This document shows, in pieces, positions 1 through 8,160 of a DNA stretch of 64,000 bases. The position numbers and the translations under genes are program-made. The notes under the pieces are model-generated. The model was not told the DNA's origin, did not search any database, and saw only the letters and a list, made by a program, of their open reading frames with translations. Source of the stretch: Polluticoccus soli (GTDB lineage: Bacteria > Bacteroidota > Bacteroidia > Chitinophagales > Chitinophagaceae); contig NZ_JARJHT010000001.1 in assembly GCF_029269745.1 (NCBI RefSeq), positions 1,612,001 through 1,676,000 on the forward strand. Direction: 5' to 3'. Each line of letters begins with the position of its first letter. Position 1 is the stretch's first letter.

Positions 1-297
1 AATATTTCGCAATACCGCCTGATAACTTTCATGGGCACCTGGTGTGACGATTCGCATATTCTCATCCCGCAACTGTATAAAGTGCTTTCCGAAGCCAATT
101 TCCCAATGGGCGAGCTAACTATGTATGGCGTCGATCGCACAAAAACAACCGCCGACGGTGCGCATTTGACTTATGGCGTCAGCTTTGTGCCCACAGTTAT
201 TGTACTACATAATGGGAAGGAGGTAGGACGCATTACGGAAAGCTCCCGGAAAAGTGTAGAAGCTGATCTCGCCAATATTATCCGTTCAGAGAAATAA
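1..297 (+). CDS. Thioredoxin-like protein, 5' end cut by the window
   Basis: The reading frame is open from base 1, so the gene begins before the window; only the last 98 residues are visible. It has a thioredoxin-like active-site strand (TFMGTWCDDSH), in which the usual WCGPC is replaced by WCDDS, so the second cysteine is missing and classical dithiol chemistry is unlikely. The cis-proline region (VSFVPTVIVLHNGKEVGR) and the following beta-hairpin are typical of the fold. This matches a class of Bacteroidota thioredoxin-family proteins with one cysteine. The role is not known from the sequence. The gene ends 40 bp before the hutH promoter box, so the two are probably separate units. Confidence 0.8.
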   Translation, partial: NISQYRLITFMGTWCDDSHILIPQLYKVLSEANFPMGELTMYGVDRTKTTADGAHLTYGVSFVPTVIVLHNGKEVGRITESSRKSVEADLANIIRSEK

Positions 298-336
298 GGA
301 CATTCCTTAATCCTTTAGCCTGTGACCAGTTATGGT

Positions 337-344
337 TACATTTG
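337..344 (+). promoter_or_regulatory. Bacteroidota -7 box for hutH
   Basis: TACATTTG matches TAnnTTTG exactly. It lies inside the first codons if hutH began at 332, but 17 bp before the ATG at 362. This argues that translation starts at 362. The -33 element is weak (TTTA near 314). Confidence 0.5.
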
Positions 345-361
345 CAGCCAAATTTAGCTGC

Positions 362-1843
362 ATGCAATTACCTGAGCATATATCCATAGACATACTGAAA
401 AGCTGGGGCGATAACCTCGGTTTATCCGCCGGTGCCAATGAGCGCATATCCACCAACCGTGCGTACCTCGAAAATATTTTGAAAGGTGGTAATACCTACT
501 ACGGTATCAATACTGGTTTTGGGTCACTATGCAATGTTCGGGTAGAGCCCCATGAACTGGCGCAGCTGCAGGAAAACCTGGTATGCTCCCACGCTTGTGG
601 TATGGGCGATGAAGTACCTGAGGAAATTGTTAGGTTGATGCTGCTGCTTAAAGTACACGGACTGAGCCAGGGTTACAGTGGTGTACGTACTGAGATTGTG
701 CAAAGACTGGTTGATTTTTACAATCTCGGTATTCATCCTGTAGTTTTTGAACAAGGTTCACTAGGCGCGTCTGGCGACCTTGCTCCTCTGGCACATTTAA
801 GCCTGCCGCTGTTTGGTAAAGGCAAAGTGCGATACAAAGGCCAAGTCCGCGATGCTGCTGAAGTATTGAAAGAAACTGGTCTTGAGCCAATGCCGCTTTC
901 TGCTAAAGAAGGCCTTGCTCTGTTGAACGGTACCCAGTTTATGAGCAGCTATGGTACATGGGCACTGATGGCAGCCAAAAGGCTTTCTATTTGGGCTGAT
1001 GTGATTGGCGCTCTGTCTGTCGATGCATTCGCGTCTAAAAACGAACCTTTCCGTCATGCTATTCACCGCGTGCGACCGCACAAAGGCCAAATAGACACAG
1101 CAGCGCGTATGTTGCAGTTGTTAGAAGGCAGCGGTATCCAAACGCTCGAAAAGAAACAAGTACAGGATCCATACTCTTTCCGTTGCATCCCCCAAGTGCA
1201 TGGCGCAACCAAAGATGTTATCGACACGGTAACTAGGGTGGTAGAAACCGAGATCAATGCAGTAACTGATAATCCGATCGTATTCCACGATGAGGATGCG
1301 ATTGTAAGCGGTGGTAACTTCCATGGTCAACCATTGGCATTGCACCTGGACTTCCTTGCAATCGCGATGGCTGAACTCGCCAACATTTCTGAGCGCCGTA
1401 CTTATCTGCTGATAAGCGGCCAACGCGACCTGCCGCCTTTCCTTGCCCCGGATGCCGGTTTGAACAGTGGTTTTATGATCGCCCAGTATACGGCCGCTTC
1501 TATCGTAAGTCAGAACAAACACCTCTGTATGCCTGCTTCTGTCGATAGCATTGTGAGTAGCAATGGCCAGGAAGATCATGTAAGCATGGGAGCAAACGCT
1601 GCTACCAAACTGCGTAGAGTGATACTGAACGTACAACGCGTATTAGGTATCGAACTACTTACCGCAGCGCAGGCACTCGATTTTCGTCGCCCAGGTAAAA
1701 CATCACCTGTGTTGGAACAGGTGTATGCAGCGTTACGTAAGGAAATCACGTTTATGCAGCAGGACAGGATATTGCACGATGACCTTGTTGCTGCTGAGCG
1801 CTTCTTAGATAAAGATGCAGAAGTGTTTACAGGTAAGCTGTAA
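362..1843 (+). CDS. hutH: Histidine ammonia-lyase
   Basis: This enzyme removes ammonia from L-histidine to give urocanate, the first step of histidine degradation, in the cytoplasm. The MIO prosthetic-group motif GSLGASGDLAPL is present (Ala-Ser-Gly near residues 136-138), as is the YYGINTGFG substrate loop near residue 47. The conserved Q-D-x-Y-S-x-R segment (VQDPYSFRCIPQVHGA) and the SSNGQEDHVSMG segment are intact. The length of 493 residues is near the family norm of about 500. I chose the ATG at 362 because a -7 promoter box overlaps the earlier ATG at 332; an 11th-codon start is therefore better supported. No hutU, hutI or hutG genes are adjacent, so the pathway genes are dispersed. The gene abuts the convergent glycosyltransferase with no spacer. 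Confidence 0.95.
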   Translation: MQLPEHISIDILKSWGDNLGLSAGANERISTNRAYLENILKGGNTYYGINTGFGSLCNVRVEPHELAQLQENLVCSHACGMGDEVPEEIVRLMLLLKVHGLSQGYSGVRTEIVQRLVDFYNLGIHPVVFEQGSLGASGDLAPLAHLSLPLFGKGKVRYKGQVRDAAEVLKETGLEPMPLSAKEGLALLNGTQFMSSYGTWALMAAKRLSIWADVIGALSVDAFASKNEPFRHAIHRVRPHKGQIDTAARMLQLLEGSGIQTLEKKQVQDPYSFRCIPQVHGATKDVIDTVTRVVETEINAVTDNPIVFHDEDAIVSGGNFHGQPLALHLDFLAIAMAELANISERRTYLLISGQRDLPPFLAPDAGLNSGFMIAQYTAASIVSQNKHLCMPASVDSIVSSNGQEDHVSMGANAATKLRRVILNVQRVLGIELLTAAQALDFRRPGKTSPVLEQVYAALRKEITFMQQDRILHDDLVAAERFLDKDAEVFTGKL

Positions 1844-2716
1844 TCAGATCAGTTTATAATTCTTATAGCTGAAGTTCAAGCCGAGGTATTTACCGGCAAA
1901 GGACTTCAGCTTTTCTTTTGTAGAAAGGTTGTTGAAGGATATATCGTAGTCGAACTTCCAGTTTATTTTGTTGATGCGCTCCTGCATCACTTTTGGGTGT
2001 GTGCTTTTGAATAATTCGAGGGCGTCGATATTACGTGCATAGTCAAATTCATTAGCTTTCACAACGTTCTTCTCCACCCATTCATCTTCATGCCAGAGCT
2101 TATTGAATTGCTCCTGCTTGCGCTGCATGGCTCGTGGGTCCTTTACCCAGCCGTAGTGATACATGTATGCGTCAATAGCTTTTACTCTTAGCTTTTCATT
2201 ATTGCCTTTGCGGAAACCCTGAGCATCACGGTATGAATAAATGTCCTTGTTGTTGCGGATGATCCTGATCTCATTAGGATACCAGGTGCTGGAGGTGCCA
2301 ACATAGTCGTAGGAACCATAAAAATGCAGGTATTTGAACAAAAGGCCGTCTACCTCTTTATGATCCTTCCATTTGTTCATTCCTTCAATAATGGCAGGAT
2401 GATATTTTTCATGCACTACTTCATCTCCCTGTATATAAAAGCACCAGTCGGTATCCTCGCCTATTGCACGGAAAGCTTTATTTGTTTCTTCGGCCAATAC
2501 CTGACCGCCGGTACGCAGTGAATCATCCCATACAGTTTCCACTATCCTGATTTTATCTGGCGCAATGCTTCGGATAAGATCCAGCGTTCCATCTTCTGAG
2601 TTCCCGACAGCCACTACGAAATCATCGCATACCGGCAGTATCGATTTAATGGATTCTACAATTGGGTAATCAAATTTTATGGCGTTTCGGATGAAACTGA
2701 AGCCGGTAACTTTCAT
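1844..2716 (-). CDS. Family 2-like glycosyltransferase
   Basis: The N-terminal half has a GT-A nucleotide-sugar fold of the GT2 type: an initial beta-strand (VTGFSFIRNA), the SIKSILPVCDDFVVAVGNSED segment, and an acidic QGDEVVH motif near residue 96 where the metal-binding DxD of GT2 enzymes falls. There is no signal peptide or transmembrane helix, so the enzyme is probably cytoplasmic or peripheral. The C-terminal 100 residues are charged and contain no second recognisable domain. It ends immediately next to hutH (convergent stops) and starts 6 bp after the patatin gene, so the two form an operon. The sugar and acceptor are unknown; a role in envelope polysaccharide or lipid glycosylation is inferred. 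Confidence 0.82.
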   Translation of the reverse strand: MKVTGFSFIRNAIKFDYPIVESIKSILPVCDDFVVAVGNSEDGTLDLIRSIAPDKIRIVETVWDDSLRTGGQVLAEETNKAFRAIGEDTDWCFYIQGDEVVHEKYHPAIIEGMNKWKDHKEVDGLLFKYLHFYGSYDYVGTSSTWYPNEIRIIRNNKDIYSYRDAQGFRKGNNEKLRVKAIDAYMYHYGWVKDPRAMQRKQEQFNKLWHEDEWVEKNVVKANEFDYARNIDALELFKSTHPKVMQERINKINWKFDYDISFNNLSTKEKLKSFAGKYLGLNFSYKNYKLI

Positions 2717-2722
2717 GAAAGG

Positions 2723-4999
2723 TTATTGTACCGGCGTAAAATTAACGATTGCATCGTTGTTGTTCAGTAATGAAAGGAAGGATTGCGCGCCTTGTTGGTT
2801 TTCTATATTATAGATCGAGTTTAATATGTCAGCTTTTTCCTTGCGGGTAAGGTGGAAATTCAGGGCAGCTGCTTCTTCTCTTTCTTTAGGAATGTACTGC
2901 ATGCTCACATGATGAAGTTTTCCATCGAGAAAATACGGCGCAAAGTCTTTGATATAGCTTTGAGTGTACGATTGGAAAGGTTCCCATTTATGCTGTATCA
3001 CGAACAGCGGGCCCATTACCATTGTACCTAAAGAATTCATATCTGTATGCGGGAAAACCTCATGTTCACGGGTGTCACGTATTTCAAGCAATACTACCTC
3101 GCGATTGTTCCGTTTTATCCAGTCACGCATAGTATGCAGGTAACGAGTTGCGATCTCAATACCAAAGTTGTCGCGCATACCTGCGTCCATAATATCCATT
3201 GCAGGTTGAGAAGGCAATTTTACCACCGGTAAAATGAATGGGAATGTGGCATTCATCCTGAGCGCTGTAGCTATGCGCAAATTGTAGGGGTTTTGCTCCT
3301 TGAAAAATGTTGTAAAGTCTATGGCGTCTACAGGTGGATGCAGGCTATCCTGCAGCGCGTATGCCGGTTGAGTCAGGTAGCTTACCGGTTGTGCAGCTAC
3401 CAGCAGCTTCCTGCCGTCGTTAACAATAGTATTACTGATTATCATCGCAGGGATATCAGCATTTGCCTCATGTTCGCGGTAGTCGCCGATCTTTTTATCC
3501 ATCATCCCTTCGGTATTGCGGATCAGCTCCTGTTCCATTGCATAGCCACGGTCTTTGGTGTACGAATAGCCGGCGATAGAAATATTGTTAAACGGCGAGA
3601 CAAGGTCTACGCTGGCAAACGAAAAGATGATGGCGTTCAACAGGTCTTTACCGATATTGTTCTGAAATTTTTTGTCGTATGGATCAGGTATCCTCTTTTC
3701 GGCAGCAGCGTTATGCACTTCACGCCAATAAGCAGCACCGATCATTCCGCCGGAGGCGCCCGTCACCAGCACGGTATTCTTAAACAGTTTGCCACTAGAC
3801 ATGCTGTCCAGGTATTGCAAAGTTCTGAACGTCCAGAATGCGGCCCGCGAACCACCACCGCTTACAGTAACAACTACCAACGGTTCCTTGGACGCTGCGG
3901 TATCCTTTGCTGCCCATTTATCCAGCCGGGATTCTTCTAACTTTTTATCCTGCTCATACTGGCGAGGATTGAAAACAGCTTTCAGGTTATTGTAGTCAAA
4001 TTGCGGTTGCTTGTCGCCTGTCTTATAGTCCATACCATAGGCGATGCTGCGCAGATCGAAGACACGTTCTTTGGCCATCCAACCCAATAGCAAAACGATG
4101 AGCACCCAGCCCAGCATTTCCCAGCTACGAAGAAAATATTTCATAGCTCCAACTATTCCCAGTATGATCGAGAAGAGTATGAGGAAGCTACCCCCTGCAG
4201 GAATCCTTAGTCGCGGGTCTTCCATGAATATGCCGGAAAGTAAAAGGAGTACTATCGCAAAAATGGTGGCAGTGGTGGCGTTGCGGTGGTGTTTACGTAA
4301 CACCGTCTGCAATAATCTTGGGTGATAGGACTCCAGATCAGCACAGCGGCGAATCTTCAGACGACCCGACAGGTAAGTATCGGCACGGATAATATCTACA
4401 TCAAAGTCCAGTGTATCGTAGGGGATGATCTGCCTGATGCGGGCGGGATTTGTGATGCGCGACAGAACGACTTTCAACAGATCACGGTCTACACGAAAGA
4501 AATAGGCGAAGGACATGATAAAGACCAGTACCACTCCTATATAAAAGCCCAACTGGTACCTAAGAATTTTGGTTACGTCGGCATGTTCATTCGTCCACTG
4601 AAAGCGTACACTCACGATGGAATAAAATATCAGGAAGACTAGTGGCAGCAACGCGTTATTGATGCAATATTTGAGGAAAGCATGCCTGGTTGCACCCATG
4701 AATGGCACGCGGTGGCTATTAATAATAAAGGTGGTGATATTCCATGCCATAATAAATATGGCCATTGCACCACCTAGTAGCAGCATGCTGATGAAATTGA
4801 TCTCACCAAGATATTCGGGCGAGAGGAACAGCATAGACGCACCAAACGTAGAGGCAAAATGCCCGGTGATCGTTGCGATCAGTATTAACCAAAAGATGAG
4901 TAGCAGCTGGTATTTGCGAAAATGGAGGAATAATAGCTGGACAGGCAAAAAGCCATAAACATCCCTAACGACCTGGTATATCTTCTCTCGGCGACTCAT
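2723..4999 (-). CDS. Membrane-bound patatin-like phospholipase
   Basis: The N-terminal 310 residues hold about seven hydrophobic helices (near 31-49, 71-94, 115-132, 152-170, 243-258, 270-287 and 296-309). The C-terminal part is a patatin hydrolase domain: an oxyanion loop VSGGGSRAAFW (about 379-389), the nucleophile elbow VTGASGG (Ser about 416) and the catalytic Asp in DAGMRDNFG (about residue 605). Patatins cleave acyl chains from phospholipids through a Ser-Asp dyad. The polytopic N-terminal extension is unusual compared with soluble bacterial patatins and suggests a lipid-remodelling enzyme held in the inner membrane. It is the first gene of a two-gene operon with the glycosyltransferase. 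Substrate is unknown. Confidence 0.87.
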   Translation of the reverse strand: MSRREKIYQVVRDVYGFLPVQLLFLHFRKYQLLLIFWLILIATITGHFASTFGASMLFLSPEYLGEINFISMLLLGGAMAIFIMAWNITTFIINSHRVPFMGATRHAFLKYCINNALLPLVFLIFYSIVSVRFQWTNEHADVTKILRYQLGFYIGVVLVFIMSFAYFFRVDRDLLKVVLSRITNPARIRQIIPYDTLDFDVDIIRADTYLSGRLKIRRCADLESYHPRLLQTVLRKHHRNATTATIFAIVLLLLSGIFMEDPRLRIPAGGSFLILFSIILGIVGAMKYFLRSWEMLGWVLIVLLLGWMAKERVFDLRSIAYGMDYKTGDKQPQFDYNNLKAVFNPRQYEQDKKLEESRLDKWAAKDTAASKEPLVVVTVSGGGSRAAFWTFRTLQYLDSMSSGKLFKNTVLVTGASGGMIGAAYWREVHNAAAEKRIPDPYDKKFQNNIGKDLLNAIIFSFASVDLVSPFNNISIAGYSYTKDRGYAMEQELIRNTEGMMDKKIGDYREHEANADIPAMIISNTIVNDGRKLLVAAQPVSYLTQPAYALQDSLHPPVDAIDFTTFFKEQNPYNLRIATALRMNATFPFILPVVKLPSQPAMDIMDAGMRDNFGIEIATRYLHTMRDWIKRNNREVVLLEIRDTREHEVFPHTDMNSLGTMVMGPLFVIQHKWEPFQSYTQSYIKDFAPYFLDGKLHHVSMQYIPKEREEAAALNFHLTRKEKADILNSIYNIENQQGAQSFLSLLNNNDAIVNFTPVQ

Positions 5000-5076
5000 A
5001 CTTTAATTTACGACAAATACCGCGTTGTTTAGCAGTAGTACATGCTAAACATAATCCAATAATTGTTCCAGAAAAG

Positions 5077-6129
5077 TTAGCGACGCGCCGGTTTGACAAT
5101 ATACAGACCAACCATAAGTGCCATCAGGAAGAACATAGCAACCAGTTGATGCATCTCTGCCAACGTTTCGAACTGGCCAAACTTTCCAAACGTGATTTTT
5201 GGCGCGCTCAAAACTGTAAAAATGCCCAACAGTAGCTGCACTATAATGAGCATAAATGGGCACCAGCGTGCTTGGACTAGCAGTGTTGAAGGTTGCATTT
5301 TAACGATCCTGCCAGCGCGAATAAACCAGGCAATAGTTGCAACGACAAGAATATAAGCCAGCGTACGGTGAACAAAATGCACATTAATAGGATTATTGAT
5401 CCAGCTGTGGGTGCCAAGTGTATCAGGCAACCACATACCGTTGATGGTTGGCCAGGTTACGGCAGACATCGCCGCTTTCAGGCCCGCCATAAATGCACCG
5501 TAAACCAGCTGGAAACTTAATAGGATTATGAGGATAAGGGTGAAATTATACAACCCTTGATCAGCTGCTTTTCGACTATCGGGAATAAGAAGCTTCAACG
5601 CAAACCATAATGTATAACACAATAAAACTAAGGCAGCAATGAAGTGCATAGCCAGCTTGATGTGGTTAACATACAGGTTAGTATCATTCAGTCCGCTAGC
5701 CACCATGATCCAGCCGATCAGGCCCTGTGCAGCGCCGAGAATGAATAGAATAACAAGTGGTAAAATCATTTCCCGATCAAAATATTTCCTCACGAGGAAA
5801 TAGATGAAACCCACAGCAAACACTACTCCAAGCAGCCTTGCCCACAGTCGGTGAAACCATTCCCAGAAGAAAATGAACTTAAAATCGTCCAGCTCAAAGT
5901 GGCTATTTATATACTTGAATTGGGCTATTTGTTTGTACTTGGCGAAGGCAATACTCCACTCCTGTTCTGACATGGGCGGGATAGCGCCCATTATTGGTTT
6001 CCATTCTGTTATTGATAATCCTGAACCGGTTAACCGGGTTATACCCCCTAACAACACTTGTACTACGATCATGAACACGCCAGCTAATAACCAATAGGCC
6101 ACTGCTTTATGTCGGGAGTTTTGCTGCAC
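5077..6129 (-). CDS. ctaA: Heme A synthase (COX15/CtaA family)
   Basis: The protein is a roughly eight-helix membrane protein of 350 residues, matching the COX15 type. It oxidises the C8 methyl of heme O to a formyl group, giving heme A for cytochrome c oxidase. Four conserved histidines expected to ligate the hemes are visible in FFWEWFHRLWAR, VNHIKLAMHF, INVHFVHRTLAY and ETLAEMHQLVA. The N-terminal signature LGGITRLTGSGLSITEWKP is characteristic. The gene stands alone, 77 bp from the patatin gene on the same strand; no ctaB or oxidase subunit is in the window. A TAnnTTTG promoter box just upstream implies its own short-leader transcript. Confidence 0.94.
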   Translation of the reverse strand: MQQNSRHKAVAYWLLAGVFMIVVQVLLGGITRLTGSGLSITEWKPIMGAIPPMSEQEWSIAFAKYKQIAQFKYINSHFELDDFKFIFFWEWFHRLWARLLGVVFAVGFIYFLVRKYFDREMILPLVILFILGAAQGLIGWIMVASGLNDTNLYVNHIKLAMHFIAALVLLCYTLWFALKLLIPDSRKAADQGLYNFTLILIILLSFQLVYGAFMAGLKAAMSAVTWPTINGMWLPDTLGTHSWINNPINVHFVHRTLAYILVVATIAWFIRAGRIVKMQPSTLLVQARWCPFMLIIVQLLLGIFTVLSAPKITFGKFGQFETLAEMHQLVAMFFLMALMVGLYIVKPARR

Positions 6130-6146
6130 CGTTGAAAAGTTTGGCG

Positions 6147-6154
6147 CAAAATTA
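6147..6154 (-). promoter_or_regulatory. -7 box for ctaA
   Basis: On the minus strand the sequence reads TAATTTTG, an exact TAnnTTTG match, 17 bp before the start codon. This implies a 5' leader of only about a dozen bases. Confidence 0.45.
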
Positions 6155-6463
6155 CGGGATGCACTGCTATAAAATACTGAAATGGATGAGTTTGAATCGC
6201 GTTTAATGGCAGCTGAATATGTATCTGTTTTTCTACAAATTCATATTGGTCTGTGTATAAGTTGGGTATTTTTCGCCCCATTACGCATGCGTCAAATCCA
6301 TATTTATAAAAAACTTTAGCTCATCTGTTTGTTATTTTTCCATATAAAATATAAAAATAACGAATTTCAAAATATTATGTATATAAGTATTTCAGGCTAT
6401 TCCAGCCTTTTTAAGTGTATTCTTTTGATTACTAATCACATAACAGACCGTTCTAATAAACCC

Positions 6464-6529
6464 ATGACAAAAAATTTAGGTCTGATAATTGTAGTACTTT
6501 TGGTATCTGGTACAGTTTTTTTCGGTTAA
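6464..6529 (+). CDS. Possible 21-residue hydrophobic peptide
   Basis: MTKNLGLIIVVLLVSGTVFF is a short start-to-stop frame with a basic N-terminus and one hydrophobic helix, in the 522-bp gap between ctaA and the HU-like gene. A -7 promoter box for the next gene lies inside it, which is against it being a gene. The rest of the gap (6130-6651) is AT-rich; it also holds a perfect 7-bp hairpin at 6563-6580 (TAGGTTA, loop GTAA, TAACCTA) that would lie in the HU-gene leader. I see nothing else there. Confidence 0.22.
   Translation: MTKNLGLIIVVLLVSGTVFFG
6495..6502 (+). promoter_or_regulatory. -7 box for the HU-like gene
   Basis: TACTTTTG is an exact TAnnTTTG match. Transcription would begin near 6509, giving a leader of about 140 bases that contains the small hairpin at 6563-6580. 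Confidence 0.35.
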
Positions 6530-6651
6530 AGCTGTATTCCTTTTATAAATTTTTCGATGTTATAGGTTAGTAATAACCTAATGTGTGGAAGCGATTCTTT
6601 TTTGTTTTAACCATTCTGAAACTCATTTTTTAATTTTTAAAAACCACCATT

Positions 6652-6978
6652 ATGAGAAAAGCCGATGTGGTAAGCAGTATTGCCGAGAAAACAGGCATTC
6701 CTAAAGTTGACATCCTCGTTGCTCTGGAAGCCTTCTTTAAAGAAGTGAAATCTTCATTAGTTGAGGGAGAGCCAGTGTACGTTCGTGGTTTCGGTAGCTT
6801 TATTCTGAAGAAACGCGCCGCTAAGATCGGTCGCAACATCAAGAAGAATGTAGCTGTTGAAATACCTGAGCATTTTATTCCTGCATTCAAGCCAGCAAAA
6901 GAATTCGTTCAGGCTGTGAAGGAATCTAAGCACGAGCTGGTTGAGCATAAGGAGTCTGACCTGATGATCGAGCAATAA
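6652..6978 (+). CDS. HU/IHF-family DNA-binding protein
   Basis: This is a nucleoid-associated dimeric DNA-bending protein. The first 90 residues follow the HU/IHF fold: helices MRKADVVSSIAEKTGI and VDILVALEAFFKEVKSSL, the conserved turn VYVRGFGSF, and the DNA-binding arm RAAKIGRNIKKN with the family phrase HFIPAFKPAKEF. HU arms usually contain an Arg-Asn-Pro tip; here the arm reads RNIKKN, without the proline, so bending may be weaker. The last 18 residues are a charged tail not found in E. coli HU. It is a single gene between its own promoter and the TPR gene, with transcription in the same direction. Confidence 0.93.
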   Translation: MRKADVVSSIAEKTGIPKVDILVALEAFFKEVKSSLVEGEPVYVRGFGSFILKKRAAKIGRNIKKNVAVEIPEHFIPAFKPAKEFVQAVKESKHELVEHKESDLMIEQ

Positions 6979-7007
6979 AGATGAGCCTGCCATAAGCGGA
7001 TTTGCGC

Positions 7008-7015
7008 TACCTTTG
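7008..7015 (+). promoter_or_regulatory. -7 box for the TPR gene
   Basis: TACCTTTG matches TAnnTTTG exactly and lies 18 bp before the TTG start at 7033. It supports this non-ATG start. Confidence 0.48.
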
Positions 7016-7032
7016 CGGAAATTTCAAGTTTC

Positions 7033-7893
7033 TTGCGATCAGCACATTATATCACGCTTACGGCCGCAGCCGGACTGTTAGCTCTTTTGTACTGGGGAAT
7101 GAATACGGTGCCTCCTAAAAAGGAAAGTGCGCCGGGAGCCAGTCCTGAGCAGGGAGCGATGACCGCTGCACCTCATAATACTATACAAGCTGCTTCATTC
7201 GATTCTATTTACACGGCCGTGCGCCAGCAACTGCCGGCACACGCCAAAGGTGAAGTAGATTCGGTTGAGAAAATAATAGGAGCCATCCAGGATTCTGCCC
7301 GGATGGCTCCTGTTTTTACAGACCTGGCTAAGGTCTGGCAGGAGCACAAGCAGCTTCCGGTGGCAGCTTATTACTATGCAAAAGCCGGTAAGTTGGAGAA
7401 TTCCGAAAAAAAGCTGAACTTCGCAGGCCAATTATTTTTGGACCTGATGCACGAAACCAATTCGGCTAGTGTGCAGGCCTGGGAAGCGCAGCAAGCTATC
7501 GAATGTTTTAAACGGTCTTTAGAGCTGAACCCTGCTAACGATACCACCAAAATGGCTCTTGCGGCCAGTTATATTGAAGGTGCCGGAGAAACAATGCAGG
7601 GCGTGCAGTTGCTGTTAGGTATCACTCGCGAAAAACCTGATAATGTACCCGCCAACCTTATGTTAGGAAGGCTGTCGATGCAGTCAGGGCAGTTTGATAA
7701 AGCAATTCAGCGCTTTGAAACTGTAGTAAAGCTGGAACCGAAGAATACCGAAGCGTTGTACTTCCTGGCCGAGGCCTACAAAAGTAAAGGGGACAAAAAC
7801 AAAGCAATAGAGCTGTTTGAAAGGGTGAAGACAATAGTGAACAAGCCGGAATTCAGCAGGGATATTGATCAGTACATAAATTCATTTAAATAA
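7033..7893 (+). CDS. Membrane-anchored TPR protein
   Basis: The start codon is TTG. It is preferred because the first 22 residues form a signal-anchor helix (ITLTAAAGLLALLYWGM) that a later ATG at 7099 would remove, and because a promoter box precedes it. The C-terminal 130 residues contain at least two tetratricopeptide repeats (AIQRFETVVKLEPKNTEALY and AIELFERV...), preceded by helical repeats with the pattern AIECFKRSLELNPAND. The repeats should face the periplasm and act as a protein scaffold. The partner is unknown. It is followed after 18 bp by the small basic protein and then RNase G/E, so these may be co-transcribed. Confidence 0.82.
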   Translation: MRSAHYITLTAAAGLLALLYWGMNTVPPKKESAPGASPEQGAMTAAPHNTIQAASFDSIYTAVRQQLPAHAKGEVDSVEKIIGAIQDSARMAPVFTDLAKVWQEHKQLPVAAYYYAKAGKLENSEKKLNFAGQLFLDLMHETNSASVQAWEAQQAIECFKRSLELNPANDTTKMALAASYIEGAGETMQGVQLLLGITREKPDNVPANLMLGRLSMQSGQFDKAIQRFETVVKLEPKNTEALYFLAEAYKSKGDKNKAIELFERVKTIVNKPEFSRDIDQYINSFK

Positions 7894-7911
7894 CTAATAA
7901 ATTTTCGTGTT

Positions 7912-8001
7912 ATGCCTTGTGGTAAGAAAAGAAAAAGACATAAAATCGCTACTCACAAACGTAAAAAGCGTTTGAGAAAGAACCGTCATAAGAAGAAGTA
8001 A
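7912..8001 (+). CDS. AURKAIP1/COX24-domain small basic protein
   Basis: This 29-residue protein is almost all Lys, Arg and His: MPCGKKRKRHKIATHKRKKR followed by LRKNRHKKK. The K-R-x-H-K-x-x-x-H-K-R-K-K-R-L-R-K pattern is that of the AURKAIP1/COX24 domain, which is found as a tiny free-standing protein across Bacteroidota. The mitochondrial homologue mS38 is a small-subunit ribosomal protein, so a ribosomal role is likely but is inference here. It is too short for many gene finders. It sits between the TPR gene and the RNase G/E leader. Confidence 0.85.
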   Translation: MPCGKKRKRHKIATHKRKKRLRKNRHKKK

Positions 8002-8049
8002 GGCTATTTAGCCCTGCTTTTCCCCCTTTCGTTTATTGTAAGGCAATTC

Positions 8050-8101
8050 CTTGCACCTTTTGCCTGTGCTATCAAATAATAGCATTGGTGAAAGGTGTAA
8101 G
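8050..8101 (+). promoter_or_regulatory. Long RNA hairpin in the RNase G/E leader
   Basis: Two 23-base arms (8050-8072 and 8079-8101) pair around a 6-base loop (CAAATA). There are 18 Watson-Crick pairs, four G-U pairs (8053/8098, 8061/8090, 8062/8089, 8066/8085) and one U-U mismatch (8065/8086). All four wobbles are valid only in plus-strand RNA, so the structure belongs to the plus transcript. No U-run follows, which is against a terminator. It ends 60 bp before the RNase start codon. Confidence 0.65.
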
Positions 8102-8160
8102 TTGTTGTTATACATCCTACCTAATGCTGAGTGGCAGGGGAATCGATTAAAGACGGTAGA

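Noticed and set aside
1121-1636. 171-codon minus-strand frame inside hutH
   Set aside because: Antisense to hutH; composition reflects the sense codons.
3293-3940. 215-codon plus-strand frame inside the patatin gene
   Set aside because: It lies antisense to a well-supported gene and has no domain or start signal.
8001-8050. Terminator after the small basic protein (GGCTATTTAGCC)
   Set aside because: The stem is only four base pairs with no T-run; read-through into the RNase leader is more likely.
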